Part shown: in pieces, positions 35,032 to 43,980 of the stretch
How positions within the stretch are numbered: position 1 is the first letter of the stretch
Layout: the number at the start of each line of letters is the position of its first letter
Assembly (NCBI RefSeq): GCF_052161655.1
Contig: NZ_CP197418.1
Coordinates: 9,424,001-9,488,000 of the forward strand
Reading direction: 5' to 3'
Length of the DNA: 64,000 nt
Source: Novipirellula sp052161655
GTDB taxonomy: Bacteria > Planctomycetota > Planctomycetia > Pirellulales > Pirellulaceae
Made by a program: the position numbers and the translations under genes
Notes under the pieces: model-generated
What the model saw: the letters and a program-made list of their open reading frames with translations, nothing else
Database searches by the model: none
What the model was told of the DNA's origin: nothing

Positions 35032-37251
35032 TCAAGTTGCGGCGGTCAACTCTCCGGGCACCATCGATGTTCTCTTGGACAACACGGCGTCCATTTGCTT
35101 CCACGTGTTGACGATAAACCGATAAGCAAAGAACGAAGCAAGCAGCCCGACAATGCCTGCCGCTAGCGCGGTCAACGTGAACAATTGCGATGCACCTTCG
35201 GTGGTAACCAGCAGGGCAGCACCGAGTAGCGGAATGATGGCGGCGATCAACAAATACCACTCGCTACGGTACAGGATCTGGTCCGAACGCTGATCGAATT
35301 GCGGATCCTGCATCGTTCCGCTCAAGCAGCGGGGATAGAACACGAGCGTCGCCATCAGTGCCATGCCAAAGTACGGATAGATCATCGCCACGCCGCCACA
35401 GATCAGTGACGACATAAAAAGATGAACCGCTTGCGTCATACTAAAGTCGGGAAAGATCCACGACAAAACGAGTGGAAACAACACGCCGGCAATCAACCAC
35501 AACGTGCCTCCGATCAATGCCGCGCGATGACCGAGTTCCAGCGTCTCACTGAGATCCGACGGATCGACACGAGCACCACGACGAACCGAATCGACGGCGC
35601 GAACAATCCGCCGCGCATACCAAATCGCGATCCCTGCGGCAAATGGAAAGAACGTTAGATTGACAATCCACGAAACGATTCGTAATCCTTCCTTGGTCTC
35701 GGGGGTCGTCATCACATGATGAAAGTTGTATTGAAAATTCAAGCAGCCGCCGATCATATTCGGCAACAACAAAATGACACAGGTTACGATCCAAGGCGAC
35801 CATTTCGAGAGGGCCATCGCCACTGATTTTTCTGGTGGATCAAACAGAGTCGCCGTTTCGGGATGAAGTGACAAACGCAACCGACCAGCCATCTCGGCAC
35901 CATCGACGAAACGATCCTTAGGATCCAACGACAACGCCTTGCGAAGCACCTTTTCGAGAACGCGTTCCGACGCAGTTTCCGAACGCTGCGGTTCCTTGAG
36001 TGGCTCTGCCCGAGCGGCTAATTGAATCGATACCGCGTCACTCCAAGACCCCGCAATGGCGTCGCACGCAAACGGTCGTTCACCTTGCCACAATTCCCAC
36101 AGCGTGACAGCGAGCGAATACAGATCCGCAGGCTCTTGAACTTTTTCAGGTTCATCGAGCAGCTTTGAACTAATCGCTCGTAGATGCTCGGGGGCCATGT
36201 AGGCGATCGAACCACCGAACGAGGCCGCCGCACCGGCGCGGCCTGCGGCACCCGCAAAGCTGACGTTAAAGTCGGCGAGTTGCGGAATACACTCGGCCGA
36301 CAGCAACACATTCGCTGGCTTCACATCGCGATGCAACACACCGCAAGCGTGGGCTTCGTCAAGCGCCTTGGCTACTTGCATTCCCATCCAAGCAACCACA
36401 GTCGGCCAGGGTGCCGTTTCGATCCACTGTCGCACGGCCGAACGATCCGGAACCACTTGCGCCGCCCGCAGCAGGTTCTGGTCGACCGAATCGAGAAGCA
36501 ACCGACTACATCGCTCAGAACTGTCACAATGCCGTACCATTTGCACGACATCGGCCAAGGTGCCACCCGGATGATATTGCATGTACAACAAATGCAATGC
36601 TTGTTCGGCAACAGTCCGCTGATCAAAAACGCGAACGATATTGGGATGATCAAATTGAGCAAGGGCCTGGGACTCGTCACCGCTGCCGTGAGAAACTTTC
36701 AGTGCGACCAAGCGGTGCATCGAGATTTGGCGAGCCAAATAAACATGGGCGATCGCGCCTTGACCGAGCTTGGCGAGAATCAAAAAGTCATCAACTTGCC
36801 TGCCGACCGGAATCTCGGGAGGAAGACCACACTTGGCAACCGAACGCGTTGCCTCGATCCGAGTCAACATTTGGTCCAGTAATGCTTCGTACTGAGGGAA
36901 CCTCAGAAGGTATTCGTCATGCGATGGAGTTTCGCCGAAATCCTTTCGCAGCTGGATTTCTTCCATCAGTAAATCCAGTGGAACCGTTTCCATCGAGAGC
37001 AGGTCGGGCATCGCATCGACGTAATGTTCAATGCCGTGCAGCGTCCCCGCGTCGGCCGCCATTGCCATATCTAATTTGATCAATTCGACCAACACGAAGT
37101 GACGCAAGTCGGAATCAACGTCGGGTAACAAGTTCCGTAATTCCGCAGGCTGCTGAACCGAAGCACGTTGAACGAGCTTTTCGAGACACGCCTGGATGAC
37201 GGCGTCGATATCGTCATCGCGGCAATCATGGGAGTCGATCGGAGCTTTCAT
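35032..37251 (-). CDS. Ser/Thr protein kinase with C-terminal multi-span membrane region
   Basis: 739 residues from ATG at 37251 (MKAPIDSHD). An N-terminal acidic helical region (1-150) comes before the kinase domain (about 154-440), which has KLGQGAIAHVYLA, Lys185, the catalytic loop LHRDVKPANVLL (Asp309) and APEHL. The metal-binding motif reads DFN (327-329) rather than DFG. About six membrane segments follow. The gene is divergent from an RNA polymerase sigma gene across 126 bp, a pairing common in planctomycetes. This suggests phospho-signalling linked to transcription. Activity with a DFN motif is uncertain. Confidence 0.85.
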   Translation of the reverse strand: MKAPIDSHDCRDDDIDAVIQACLEKLVQRASVQQPAELRNLLPDVDSDLRHFVLVELIKLDMAMAADAGTLHGIEHYVDAMPDLLSMETVPLDLLMEEIQLRKDFGETPSHDEYLLRFPQYEALLDQMLTRIEATRSVAKCGLPPEIPVGRQVDDFLILAKLGQGAIAHVYLARQISMHRLVALKVSHGSGDESQALAQFDHPNIVRVFDQRTVAEQALHLLYMQYHPGGTLADVVQMVRHCDSSERCSRLLLDSVDQNLLRAAQVVPDRSAVRQWIETAPWPTVVAWMGMQVAKALDEAHACGVLHRDVKPANVLLSAECIPQLADFNVSFAGAAGRAGAAASFGGSIAYMAPEHLRAISSKLLDEPEKVQEPADLYSLAVTLWELWQGERPFACDAIAGSWSDAVSIQLAARAEPLKEPQRSETASERVLEKVLRKALSLDPKDRFVDGAEMAGRLRLSLHPETATLFDPPEKSVAMALSKWSPWIVTCVILLLPNMIGGCLNFQYNFHHVMTTPETKEGLRIVSWIVNLTFFPFAAGIAIWYARRIVRAVDSVRRGARVDPSDLSETLELGHRAALIGGTLWLIAGVLFPLVLSWIFPDFSMTQAVHLFMSSLICGGVAMIYPYFGMALMATLVFYPRCLSGTMQDPQFDQRSDQILYRSEWYLLIAAIIPLLGAALLVTTEGASQLFTLTALAAGIVGLLASFFAYRFIVNTWKQMDAVLSKRTSMVPGELTAAT

Positions 37252-37377
37252 TGCAGAATCTCTAGCAAAACTTTCTCCACGAAATTGAGTTCGACGCACA
37301 CGCAACGGTTTCTTAAAACGACGTCGTTACTGTATGTTGATTGGGGGAATCAAGCTACCTCACCGACAGGTCTGAAC

Positions 37378-37998
37378 ATGGATAAATTCGATCAACCCGA
37401 ACTCGTTCAGCGGATCAAACAGCGCGATGCTGAGGCGTTGGCGAGTTACATCGACCTCAACCGCGGGCAATTGGCTGGCTTTCTAAAATCGATCACCGGC
37501 GAACATTTGTTGGCCGTAGTCGAACTGGATGACTTAATTCAGGAAGTTTCCACCGCGGCACTGTCGAGCCTCGATTCGGCGCCATTTGACCAGTACGAGC
37601 CAATGCAATGGCTGCAACAAATCGCTCGCCGCCGGGTCGTCGATGCTCATCGCTTTCACTTTGGCGCGAAACGGCGTGACGCGGGCCGCCAGCGATCGAT
37701 TCATGCGGCAAACCCAGGCGGCACAGCGGCTTTGGGGCTGGAACAAATGTTGGTCGCCAGCATGACGTCGCCCAGCGCCGCACTGAGCCGCGACATTCGC
37801 ATGGTTCGCATGCAGGAGGCGATCGAGGAACTTTCGGACGAGCAAAAACAGTCGATCCGCATGCGTTACGTCGAAGGTTTGCCGACCAAAGAAATTGCCG
37901 CCAAGCTTGGCAAAACCGATGTCGCCATCCGTGTGCTGCTGTCGCGAAGCATGCGGCTGCTCGAAACGCAGCTTCAGGACGTCAAACCACGCGAGTGA
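37378..37998 (+). CDS. ECF-like RNA polymerase sigma factor
   Basis: 206 residues from ATG at 37378 (MDKFDQPELV). Sigma region 2 (about 10-85) is visible in VVELDDLIQEVSTAAL and MQWLQQIARRRVVDAHR, and region 4 (about 145-195) in LSDEQKQSIRMRYVEGLPTKEIAAKLGKTDVAIRVLLSRSM. The frame is open upstream to 37168, but that overlaps the divergent kinase. No anti-sigma gene is adjacent. The head-to-head kinase gene may supply its control. This belongs to the planctomycete sigma factors related to ECF groups. Confidence 0.85.
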   Translation: MDKFDQPELVQRIKQRDAEALASYIDLNRGQLAGFLKSITGEHLLAVVELDDLIQEVSTAALSSLDSAPFDQYEPMQWLQQIARRRVVDAHRFHFGAKRRDAGRQRSIHAANPGGTAALGLEQMLVASMTSPSAALSRDIRMVRMQEAIEELSDEQKQSIRMRYVEGLPTKEIAAKLGKTDVAIRVLLSRSMRLLETQLQDVKPRE

Positions 37999-38109
37999 CT
38001 TTTACAGAGCGGGGCAGGGCAGGGCACATTGCGAGTGAAAGAGTGAGTAAACTGGTGAGCTGCCAGTTCTCTCCCCAACTCCCACCGCTCACCAAGGATC
38101 ATCCATTCG

Positions 38110-39843
38110 ATGCCCGCCCACTTTCTGACCCGCTATTTGGTCGCCATGCTCGCCATCGCCACGCTGGCGACCCAAGTCACCAACGCTCAATCGCCACCGT
38201 CAAGCGAAAATGAATTGAAGCGATTGGATGCCGATTTCCAACTCGTCGATGGTGCCGCTTGGGATGGCCGAAACCTGCTTTACGCGCCTGATGTTAAAGC
38301 CAAACGGTTGGTCAAAATCAACTTGGCAACGTTGCAAGTGGTTTCCGAAAACATATTGAAAGAACCGCTTGGCATCTCCGGAACGTGCTATCAGCTTGGC
38401 AAGTTGTACTTGAGCGATAACGCCAACAGCCGGATTGCAATCCTGGGGAAGGGTGGCACCACTGAAACGCTGGCTCAGTTTGAAAAGAATCAACGTCCCA
38501 ATGACTTGGTGGTCGATTCACGGGGCAACGTCTACGCCACCTTCACGGGCGAAGGTATTGTTCGCCGGATCGATGCAGCAGGCCAAGCGTTGATCTTTGC
38601 CACGAAGTTGGACACACCCAACGGGATCACGTTGTCACCCGATGAATCCACGCTGTACGTCTCATCATACAAGTCGGGTGCACTTTATCAGATCCCAATC
38701 GACGAAACCAAAAAGTTCATGGCTGCCACGCCGTTTGCTCAGCTAAAAGAAACTGATGAAGGTTTCCGAGGTGACGGAATGTGCATCGACCGGGCGGGCA
38801 ACGTGTACTGCACAGGTGCAAACGCCGTCAGTGTGTTTGGTCCCGATGGAAGCCTGCGTGAAACGATTCCCACGCCCGAGCGTCCGATTAACGCCATCAT
38901 CGCGGGCAGCGATGGACGAACTCTTTTCATCAGCACGTTTGGTGGTATCTACTATAAATCGATCAACCAATACGGTGTGCTGCCGCAACCCGAACGAGAA
39001 GAAAACGCGGCAGCAAAAACGGATCAGGGCAGGGCAGGGGAGTTGTCAATTGATCGCAACGTTGTTTATGCAAACATCGATGGCCGCAAATTGCTGATGG
39101 ATGTCTTTCGTCCGACTGCCGCCGAAGCGACGACACTTCCTGGGATCGTGTTAGTTCACGGCGGCGGATGGCTCAAAGGAGACAAGACCAAGTTTCATCC
39201 TTTGGCAATACAACTCGCCAAAAAAGGTTATGTCGTAGCAGCGATCGAGTATCGTCTTGGCTACGAAGCAAAATTCCCTGCCGCGATCCGTGACTGTAAC
39301 GCCGCCACCGCATTCATCCGGCAACACGCCGCGGATTGGAATATCGATCCTAACCGAATCGCTGCCGTCGGTGGTTCCGCGGGCGGACACCTTGCCGGGC
39401 TGATGGCAGCGGGAAACGCAAACACTAAGTTGCACCACGGTGGTGTTAGCAGCGACGCGTCGTCAAAGCTTCAAGCTGTCGTCGTGATGGCGGGCCCTCT
39501 GCAAACCGCATCGGGCAGTGTGGCCGAGCGATCCCATGACGTCAAAGACAATGCCAACGCGGTGCACTGGATCGGCGCGACGATCGACGACAATGCCGAG
39601 ATGTACAAGTTGGCCGATGCCTTTGAAGCGATCGACAACTCGATGCCGCCAACGTTGTTCATCACGGGAAGTCTGGACAACCCCACTCGCAACGAGCCCG
39701 CACGCGAAAAAATGAAGAGCCTTGGTGTCCCTTTCGAGCTTCGTGTTCATGACGGCGCGAAACATGGTCACTGGAACCAAAGCGATTGGATGGCTACGGT
39801 AGTAACCGATATTGATGGGTTTCTCAAAAAGCACCTCAACTAA
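38110..39843 (+). CDS. Secreted SMP-30-like beta-propeller fused to alpha/beta-hydrolase esterase
   Basis: 577 residues: a signal peptide (1-27), an SMP-30/gluconolactonase-like propeller (about 40-290; LDTPNGITLSPDESTLYVS, GDGMCIDRAGNVYC) and an esterase domain (about 325-577). The esterase has the oxyanion motif VHGGGWLKGD, the nucleophile elbow GGSAGGHLAG and a C-terminal HDGAKHGHW His. Probably it hydrolyses a lactone or ester of a sugar outside the cytoplasm; the substrate is unknown. The linker contains two overlapping GGGCAGGG motifs (39027-39039), encoding QGRAGEL. The same peptide and bases occur in the next gene. Confidence 0.85.
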   Translation: MPAHFLTRYLVAMLAIATLATQVTNAQSPPSSENELKRLDADFQLVDGAAWDGRNLLYAPDVKAKRLVKINLATLQVVSENILKEPLGISGTCYQLGKLYLSDNANSRIAILGKGGTTETLAQFEKNQRPNDLVVDSRGNVYATFTGEGIVRRIDAAGQALIFATKLDTPNGITLSPDESTLYVSSYKSGALYQIPIDETKKFMAATPFAQLKETDEGFRGDGMCIDRAGNVYCTGANAVSVFGPDGSLRETIPTPERPINAIIAGSDGRTLFISTFGGIYYKSINQYGVLPQPEREENAAAKTDQGRAGELSIDRNVVYANIDGRKLLMDVFRPTAAEATTLPGIVLVHGGGWLKGDKTKFHPLAIQLAKKGYVVAAIEYRLGYEAKFPAAIRDCNAATAFIRQHAADWNIDPNRIAAVGGSAGGHLAGLMAAGNANTKLHHGGVSSDASSKLQAVVVMAGPLQTASGSVAERSHDVKDNANAVHWIGATIDDNAEMYKLADAFEAIDNSMPPTLFITGSLDNPTRNEPAREKMKSLGVPFELRVHDGAKHGHWNQSDWMATVVTDIDGFLKKHLN

Positions 39844-39892
39844 ACCGTCCCTCAATCCTCCCTCAACCGTCTCGCTGGCTAGGAAATAATTC

Positions 39893-41059
39893 GTGCGTGT
39901 TGCTCATGTCATTACTCGAATGATTATTGGTGGTGCTCAAGAGAACACGCTACTGAATTGTCTGGACCTGATGCACGATTTCGGTGACGACGTGCTGTTG
40001 ATCACCGGAAAAGAAGTGGGGCCCGAGGGAGACTTGTTGAGCCAGGGTAGGGCAGGGGAGTTGCCAATTTGCAAGCTCGACAACTTACGTCGCTCGATCC
40101 ATCCGATCCGTGATATCAAGGGACGTGCCGAGCTTCGCGACGCGATCCGAAAATTTAAACCCGATGTTGTCCATACGCATAGCGCCAAGGGAGGAATCTT
40201 GGGGCGAGCGGTCGCGTGGAGCGAGCATGTTCCGGCGATTATCCACAGTGTGCATGGTGCTCCGTTTCACCAATATCAGCCGATGCTGACTCGGACGCTG
40301 TATCGATCGTGCGAGCGATGGGCGGCCAAGCGATGTCACCACATGGTTTGTGTTGCCGACGCGATGACCGATTTGATGGTCGATGCCGATGTGGCTCCGC
40401 GTGAAAAATTCACCACGATCTACAGCGGAATGGATGTCGAGCCGTTTCTGCATGCGAGTGAACATCGCGATCGCGTTCGCCAACGTTTTGGATTGTCCGA
40501 AGACGCGATCGTGATCGGAAAGATCGCCAGACTGTTTCATCTAAAAGGCCACGACGATCTGATCTCGGCAGCGGTCGACGTCGTCAAACAAGTCCCGCAA
40601 GTCCGATTTCTGTTGGTGGGCGATGGCATTTTGCGGGAAAGTCTGACGCGGCGTATCGAGTCGCTGGGGCTGAGCGAGCACTTTGTATTCTCAGGACTCG
40701 TTCCCCCTGACGAGGTTCCCTCGCTGATCGGGGCGATGGACGCATTGGTTCACACCTCGTATCGCGAAGGGTTGGCCCGAGCGTTGCCGCAAGCCTTGAT
40801 CGCCGGCCGCCCGGTCATCAGCTACGACGTCGACGGGGCCCGCGAAGTCGCGATCTCGGGTGAGACAGGATTTTTGATCCCGCCGGGCGACATCGAGCAG
40901 CTCGCCGAATCGATCCTCCAATTGAGCAGCAGTCGTGAATTGCGCCAGCAAATGGGGAGGGCAGGGCAGAGGCGATTTACGGACCAGTTCCGCCATCAAA
41001 CCATGACGCGGCGAATCCGAGAGCTGTACGAACAGCTGCTGCAGCGGCGGCAGACATAA
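39893..41059 (+). CDS. Glycosyltransferase family 4 (GT-B)
   Basis: 388 residues, GTG start with AGGA upstream. The N-terminus RVAHVITRMIIGGAQENTLL and the C-terminal donor-binding block EGLARALPQALIAGRPVISYD are typical of GT4 retaining enzymes acting on lipid-linked or surface glycans. The middle carries KPDVVHTHSAKGGILGR. Two KOPS-like sites fall inside it: 40045-40057 (QGRAGELPI, in a loop before the HPIRD motif) and 40954-40966 (QMGRAGQRRF, in the C-terminal helix). Donor and acceptor are unknown. It lies 50 bp after the esterase gene, so the two are probably co-transcribed. Confidence 0.87.
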   Translation: MRVAHVITRMIIGGAQENTLLNCLDLMHDFGDDVLLITGKEVGPEGDLLSQGRAGELPICKLDNLRRSIHPIRDIKGRAELRDAIRKFKPDVVHTHSAKGGILGRAVAWSEHVPAIIHSVHGAPFHQYQPMLTRTLYRSCERWAAKRCHHMVCVADAMTDLMVDADVAPREKFTTIYSGMDVEPFLHASEHRDRVRQRFGLSEDAIVIGKIARLFHLKGHDDLISAAVDVVKQVPQVRFLLVGDGILRESLTRRIESLGLSEHFVFSGLVPPDEVPSLIGAMDALVHTSYREGLARALPQALIAGRPVISYDVDGAREVAISGETGFLIPPGDIEQLAESILQLSSSRELRQQMGRAGQRRFTDQFRHQTMTRRIRELYEQLLQRRQT

Positions 41060-41406
41060 CAAAAACCTAGGATTTCAGGGGAATTTCGTGGTATTCCCGC
41101 ATCTGCTTCACTGGCTCGGTAGCGCATCCGAAGGCGGTCACCCGAAGCCATTGACTTTGGTAGCGGCACGGCGCGAGCCGTCCGGTTGCAGCGTGTAAAA
41201 ACGTTCGATTTCGACCGGGCGGCTTGCGCCGCTCCGCTACCCAAAAACACCCATTTAGTGCCGAAATGGATAGCATCTGGCAGTCACCCGTCGAAGTGCT
41301 GGCAGGTCGACCAGGCCCTCGATCCCGACCTATCGGGCTAGGGACTGATTGAACTATCATGGTGTGACTGTTCTTTGCCGACCAAATTACGATTCGCCCC
41401 TGATTT
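41060..41406. other. Intergenic region with family B repeat B2
   Basis: No gene is seen. It holds repeat B2 (41147-41242) and, further right, ordinary sequence that must include the promoter of the third kinase gene. Confidence 0.5.
41147..41242. repeat. Family B palindromic repeat, copy B2
   Basis: The left arm GCCATTGACTTTGGTAGCGG leads into CACGGCGCGAGCCG. The right arm CGGCTTGCGCCG continues CTCCGCTACC. The spacer contains AAAAACGTTCGATTT. The left end agrees with B3 (GCCATCGACT) and the right end is cut short compared with it. Confidence 0.65.
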
Positions 41407-42354
41407 GTGCTGATGACCAAGACCCGTGATTTTCTGGGCCCCTATCGATTGGCCCGTTTGATTCGCTCCGGAAGTACCTGTGACGTCTGGGAAGCCATCG
41501 AAGAAAACTCTCAAGAGCGATACGCGCTGAAACTGCTCAAGCCATCGGCGCGAGATGACAAGGCAGAGATCGCGTCACTGAAACACGAGTTCACCGTGGC
41601 GTCGGACCTGAACAGTCCCCGCATTATTAAAGTGATCGACTTTCGCACCGAGTCCGGAGTTCCGTTTTTGGTGCTGCAGCTATTCAGCGAACTGAATATG
41701 AAGCAAGCACTCCGGCAAGGGCCTGAATCGCTCGCCTACATGCTAGACAAGATCGTCGGTCAAGCGGCCGAAGGCTTGTACTACATGCACACCAAGAATT
41801 GGATCCACTTGGATATCAAGCCCGACAATTATCTCGTCAGCCGCGACGGTGAAACGAAACTCATTGACTTTACGATCGCTGAGAAAAAGAAGACCGGATT
41901 CAGCAAACTGTTCCACAGTTCCAAGTATGCAAAGGGAACACGAAGCTATATGTCGCCCGAGCAGATCCGCTGCAAAGTATGCGACGAGCGATCGGACATT
42001 TACAGTTTCGGATGCGTGTTGTTCGAATTGGTCACGGGCAAGCCGCCGTACACTGGCGATACGCCGAACGATTTGCTGAACAAGCATCTAACCGCATCGA
42101 TCCCAAGTCCGATCGCGTACAACAACAACGTGTCGAAAGACTTTGCCGATGTGATCAAGCAGATGATGGCCAAACGGCCCGACGATCGGCCCGAATCAAT
42201 GTGGGAATTCCTGAAACAATTCCGAGCCATGGAGTTGTGGAACAAACGTCCTCGCAAACCCGAAGTCAGCGTGTTCGACACTCAGACGGGAATTCGCGGT
42301 GCCGAAGACATGATCAAGAAACAGTCAGCCAATGACGACGAAGAGGAAGCATAA
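41407..42354 (+). CDS. Ser/Thr protein kinase with degenerate motifs
   Basis: 315 residues, starting at GTG 41407 or ATG 41413. The kinase fold spans about 12-280: Lys42 in YALKLLK, the catalytic loop IHLDIKPDNYLV (HRD changed to HLD, Asp136 kept), the metal motif IDFT (DFG changed to DFT, 154-156) and SYMSPEQ. The Gly-rich loop reads IRSGSTCDVWEA, lacking the usual three Gly. It is soluble, without membrane segments. It may be a low-activity kinase or pseudokinase. accA follows 86 bp downstream, without obvious functional link. Confidence 0.85.
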   Translation: MLMTKTRDFLGPYRLARLIRSGSTCDVWEAIEENSQERYALKLLKPSARDDKAEIASLKHEFTVASDLNSPRIIKVIDFRTESGVPFLVLQLFSELNMKQALRQGPESLAYMLDKIVGQAAEGLYYMHTKNWIHLDIKPDNYLVSRDGETKLIDFTIAEKKKTGFSKLFHSSKYAKGTRSYMSPEQIRCKVCDERSDIYSFGCVLFELVTGKPPYTGDTPNDLLNKHLTASIPSPIAYNNNVSKDFADVIKQMMAKRPDDRPESMWEFLKQFRAMELWNKRPRKPEVSVFDTQTGIRGAEDMIKKQSANDDEEEA

Positions 42355-42440
42355 ACCTCACCTCCTCAACACATCACGCGTGCGATGCTTCCGATTGTCG
42401 ATCGTCATTGAAGCCGCACATCACTTATCACGAGAAAAGA

Positions 42441-43412
42441 ATGAGCGCTGGACCTGGATTAGAATTTGAATACGAGATCGCGGATCTCGAGAGTAAGATT
42501 GCATCGCTGGAACGTCAGACAACTCGCACGGACGAAATCGAAAAAGAGATTCGCGATTTACGGCGGAAGCTCGTCGATCTACTTCGCAACGTTTACGGGT
42601 CACTTGACTCGTGGCAAACCGTGCAAGTGGCTCGTCATAAAAACCGACCCTACACACGTGACTATTTGAATCTCGCGTTTGAAGAATTTGTCGAACTGCA
42701 TGGCGACAAACATTTCGGCGATGACCGCGCGATGCTATCGGGTTTTGCCAAACTCGATCGCTTCAAAGTGATGGTCCTCGGACATCAAAAAGGACGCACG
42801 TTCAAAGAACGCGCAGCATGCCACTTTGGTTGTGCGCACCCCGAAGGCTACCGCAAAGCGATGATCAAAATGCGGTTGGCGGAAAAGTATCGCTTGCCAT
42901 TGATCTGTTTCATTGACACGCCGGGGGCGTACCCGGGAATCGGTGCCGAAGAACGTGGTCAAGCGCAAGTGATCGCCGAAAGCATGTTCATGATGAGCCG
43001 CTTGAAGACCCCAGTGATCTGTGTCGTGATTGGCGAAGGCGGATCGGGCGGCGCGTTGGGCATCGGCGTGGGCGACCGGATCGCGATGCTTCAACATTCT
43101 TACTACAGCGTGATCAGCCCCGAAGGCTGTGCGGGCATCTTGTGGAAGAGTCACGAACATGCACCCAAGGCCGCGGCGGCACTGCGGTTCACCAGCGACA
43201 ATTTGAAGCGACTCGGCGTGGTCGACGATGTGCTCGAAGAGCCGCTCGGTGGCGCCCATCGTGACCACCATCAAATGGCGTCGCGTCTGAAGAGTTATCT
43301 ATCGCGAACACTGTCAGATCTGGAAACCAAAACGACCGAAGAACTGGTCAACGAGCGGTATGAAAAGTTCCGCCGGATCGGAGTCTTCTTGGAAGACGCC
43401 GAAACGGCATAG
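42441..43412 (+). CDS. accA: Acetyl-CoA carboxylase carboxyltransferase subunit alpha
   Basis: With AccD it transfers the carboxyl group from biotin to acetyl-CoA, the committed step of fatty acid synthesis. The 323-residue protein has the usual length. The N-terminal coiled region (EIADLESKIASLERQT) is followed by the crotonase-like core with FIDTPGAYPGIGAEERGQ and GEGGSGGALGIGVGD, which binds CoA. ATG at 42441 (MSAGPGLEFE) is preferred over 42408. It is the last gene before the gene-free stretch that holds the candidate dif site. Confidence 0.95.
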   Translation: MSAGPGLEFEYEIADLESKIASLERQTTRTDEIEKEIRDLRRKLVDLLRNVYGSLDSWQTVQVARHKNRPYTRDYLNLAFEEFVELHGDKHFGDDRAMLSGFAKLDRFKVMVLGHQKGRTFKERAACHFGCAHPEGYRKAMIKMRLAEKYRLPLICFIDTPGAYPGIGAEERGQAQVIAESMFMMSRLKTPVICVVIGEGGSGGALGIGVGDRIAMLQHSYYSVISPEGCAGILWKSHEHAPKAAAALRFTSDNLKRLGVVDDVLEEPLGGAHRDHHQMASRLKSYLSRTLSDLETKTTEELVNERYEKFRRIGVFLEDAETA

Positions 43413-43916
43413 GTGAACAGAAAGTCACTAAAAGTCAGTTCTCGCCAAATTTCAAAATCGGGCATTTTCTTTCGCTCGATGGGCGACGCATCCAGCGAAT
43501 GCGTCGCCATCTCCGCAGGCCAAATCGGGCCTCAGTCGATCGACCATCACGGGCAGCTGAAAGCTCCATTCCGAGAGCTTGCCGAGGGATCAAATAAGAC
43601 CTTCGCCAACCAGATCGCACGGGCAATGTTCACCGGCAAAAGTTGAGGGCGGTGCGACCGGGAAACTGGCAAGTGAAGCATCGCAAATCTTGACGGACGA
43701 TTGTCGTAATCACGACCGCGGTCGAAGCCAACGCCGCCTTCATTTTGATCGTTCGATTCGCACAGCAATCGGTCGCGACGACGCGTCGCTTGCGAGTGAC
43801 CAATCGACCACAAAAGCTCGCGTCGACACATCGTCCGGAGGTGAATCAGGCACCGAGTCCGGGAGAGCGAAAAGCAGGAGAGGCCGGGTTTTGCGGGCTA
43901 AATCAACCGCCCCGCA

Positions 43917-43944
43917 ACGTCCGATAATGCCCCTTATGTTGTAT
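43917..43944 (+). other. dif: Candidate dif (XerC/XerD) chromosome-dimer resolution site
   Basis: 28 bp arranged as left arm ACGTCCGATAA, centre TGCCCC, right arm TTATGTTGTAT. Compared with E. coli dif, the right (XerD) arm matches 9 of 11, the left (XerC) arm 5 of 11 including ATAA, and the centre 2 of 6. It lies in an intergenic stretch within the zone where KOPS-like motifs reverse direction. This is a proposal from similarity and position, not a proven site. Confidence 0.45.
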
Positions 43945-43980
43945 TAGAGGTGCGTTTTTCCCCGTGTTTCAGGCATTTCG

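Larger units (their letters stand above)
179..40966 (+). other. Rightward-pointing set of KOPS-like GGGNAGGG motifs
   Basis: Copies read on the + strand at 179-191 (two overlapping), 5466-5478 (two), 17129-17136, 17578-17585, 22009-22016, 22304-22311, 27344-27356 (two), 38012-38024 (two), 39027-39039 (two), 40045-40057 (GGGTAGGG plus GGGCAGGG) and 40954-40966 (GGGGAGGG plus GGGCAGGG). I saw no strict minus-strand copy in this interval. Five loci lie inside coding sequences. The motif matches the E. coli FtsK-orienting polar sequence consensus GGGNAGGG. That it acts as KOPS here is inference. The scan was by eye and may miss isolated copies. Confidence 0.6.

Noticed and set aside
37168..37377. 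Longer N-terminus for the sigma gene
   Set aside because: It overlaps the divergent kinase coding region, and the sigma region 2 helices start after ATG 37378.
43579..43947. 122-codon open frame in the dif region
   Set aside because: Composition is unlike neighbouring genes, it has no recognisable domain, and it crosses the candidate dif site.
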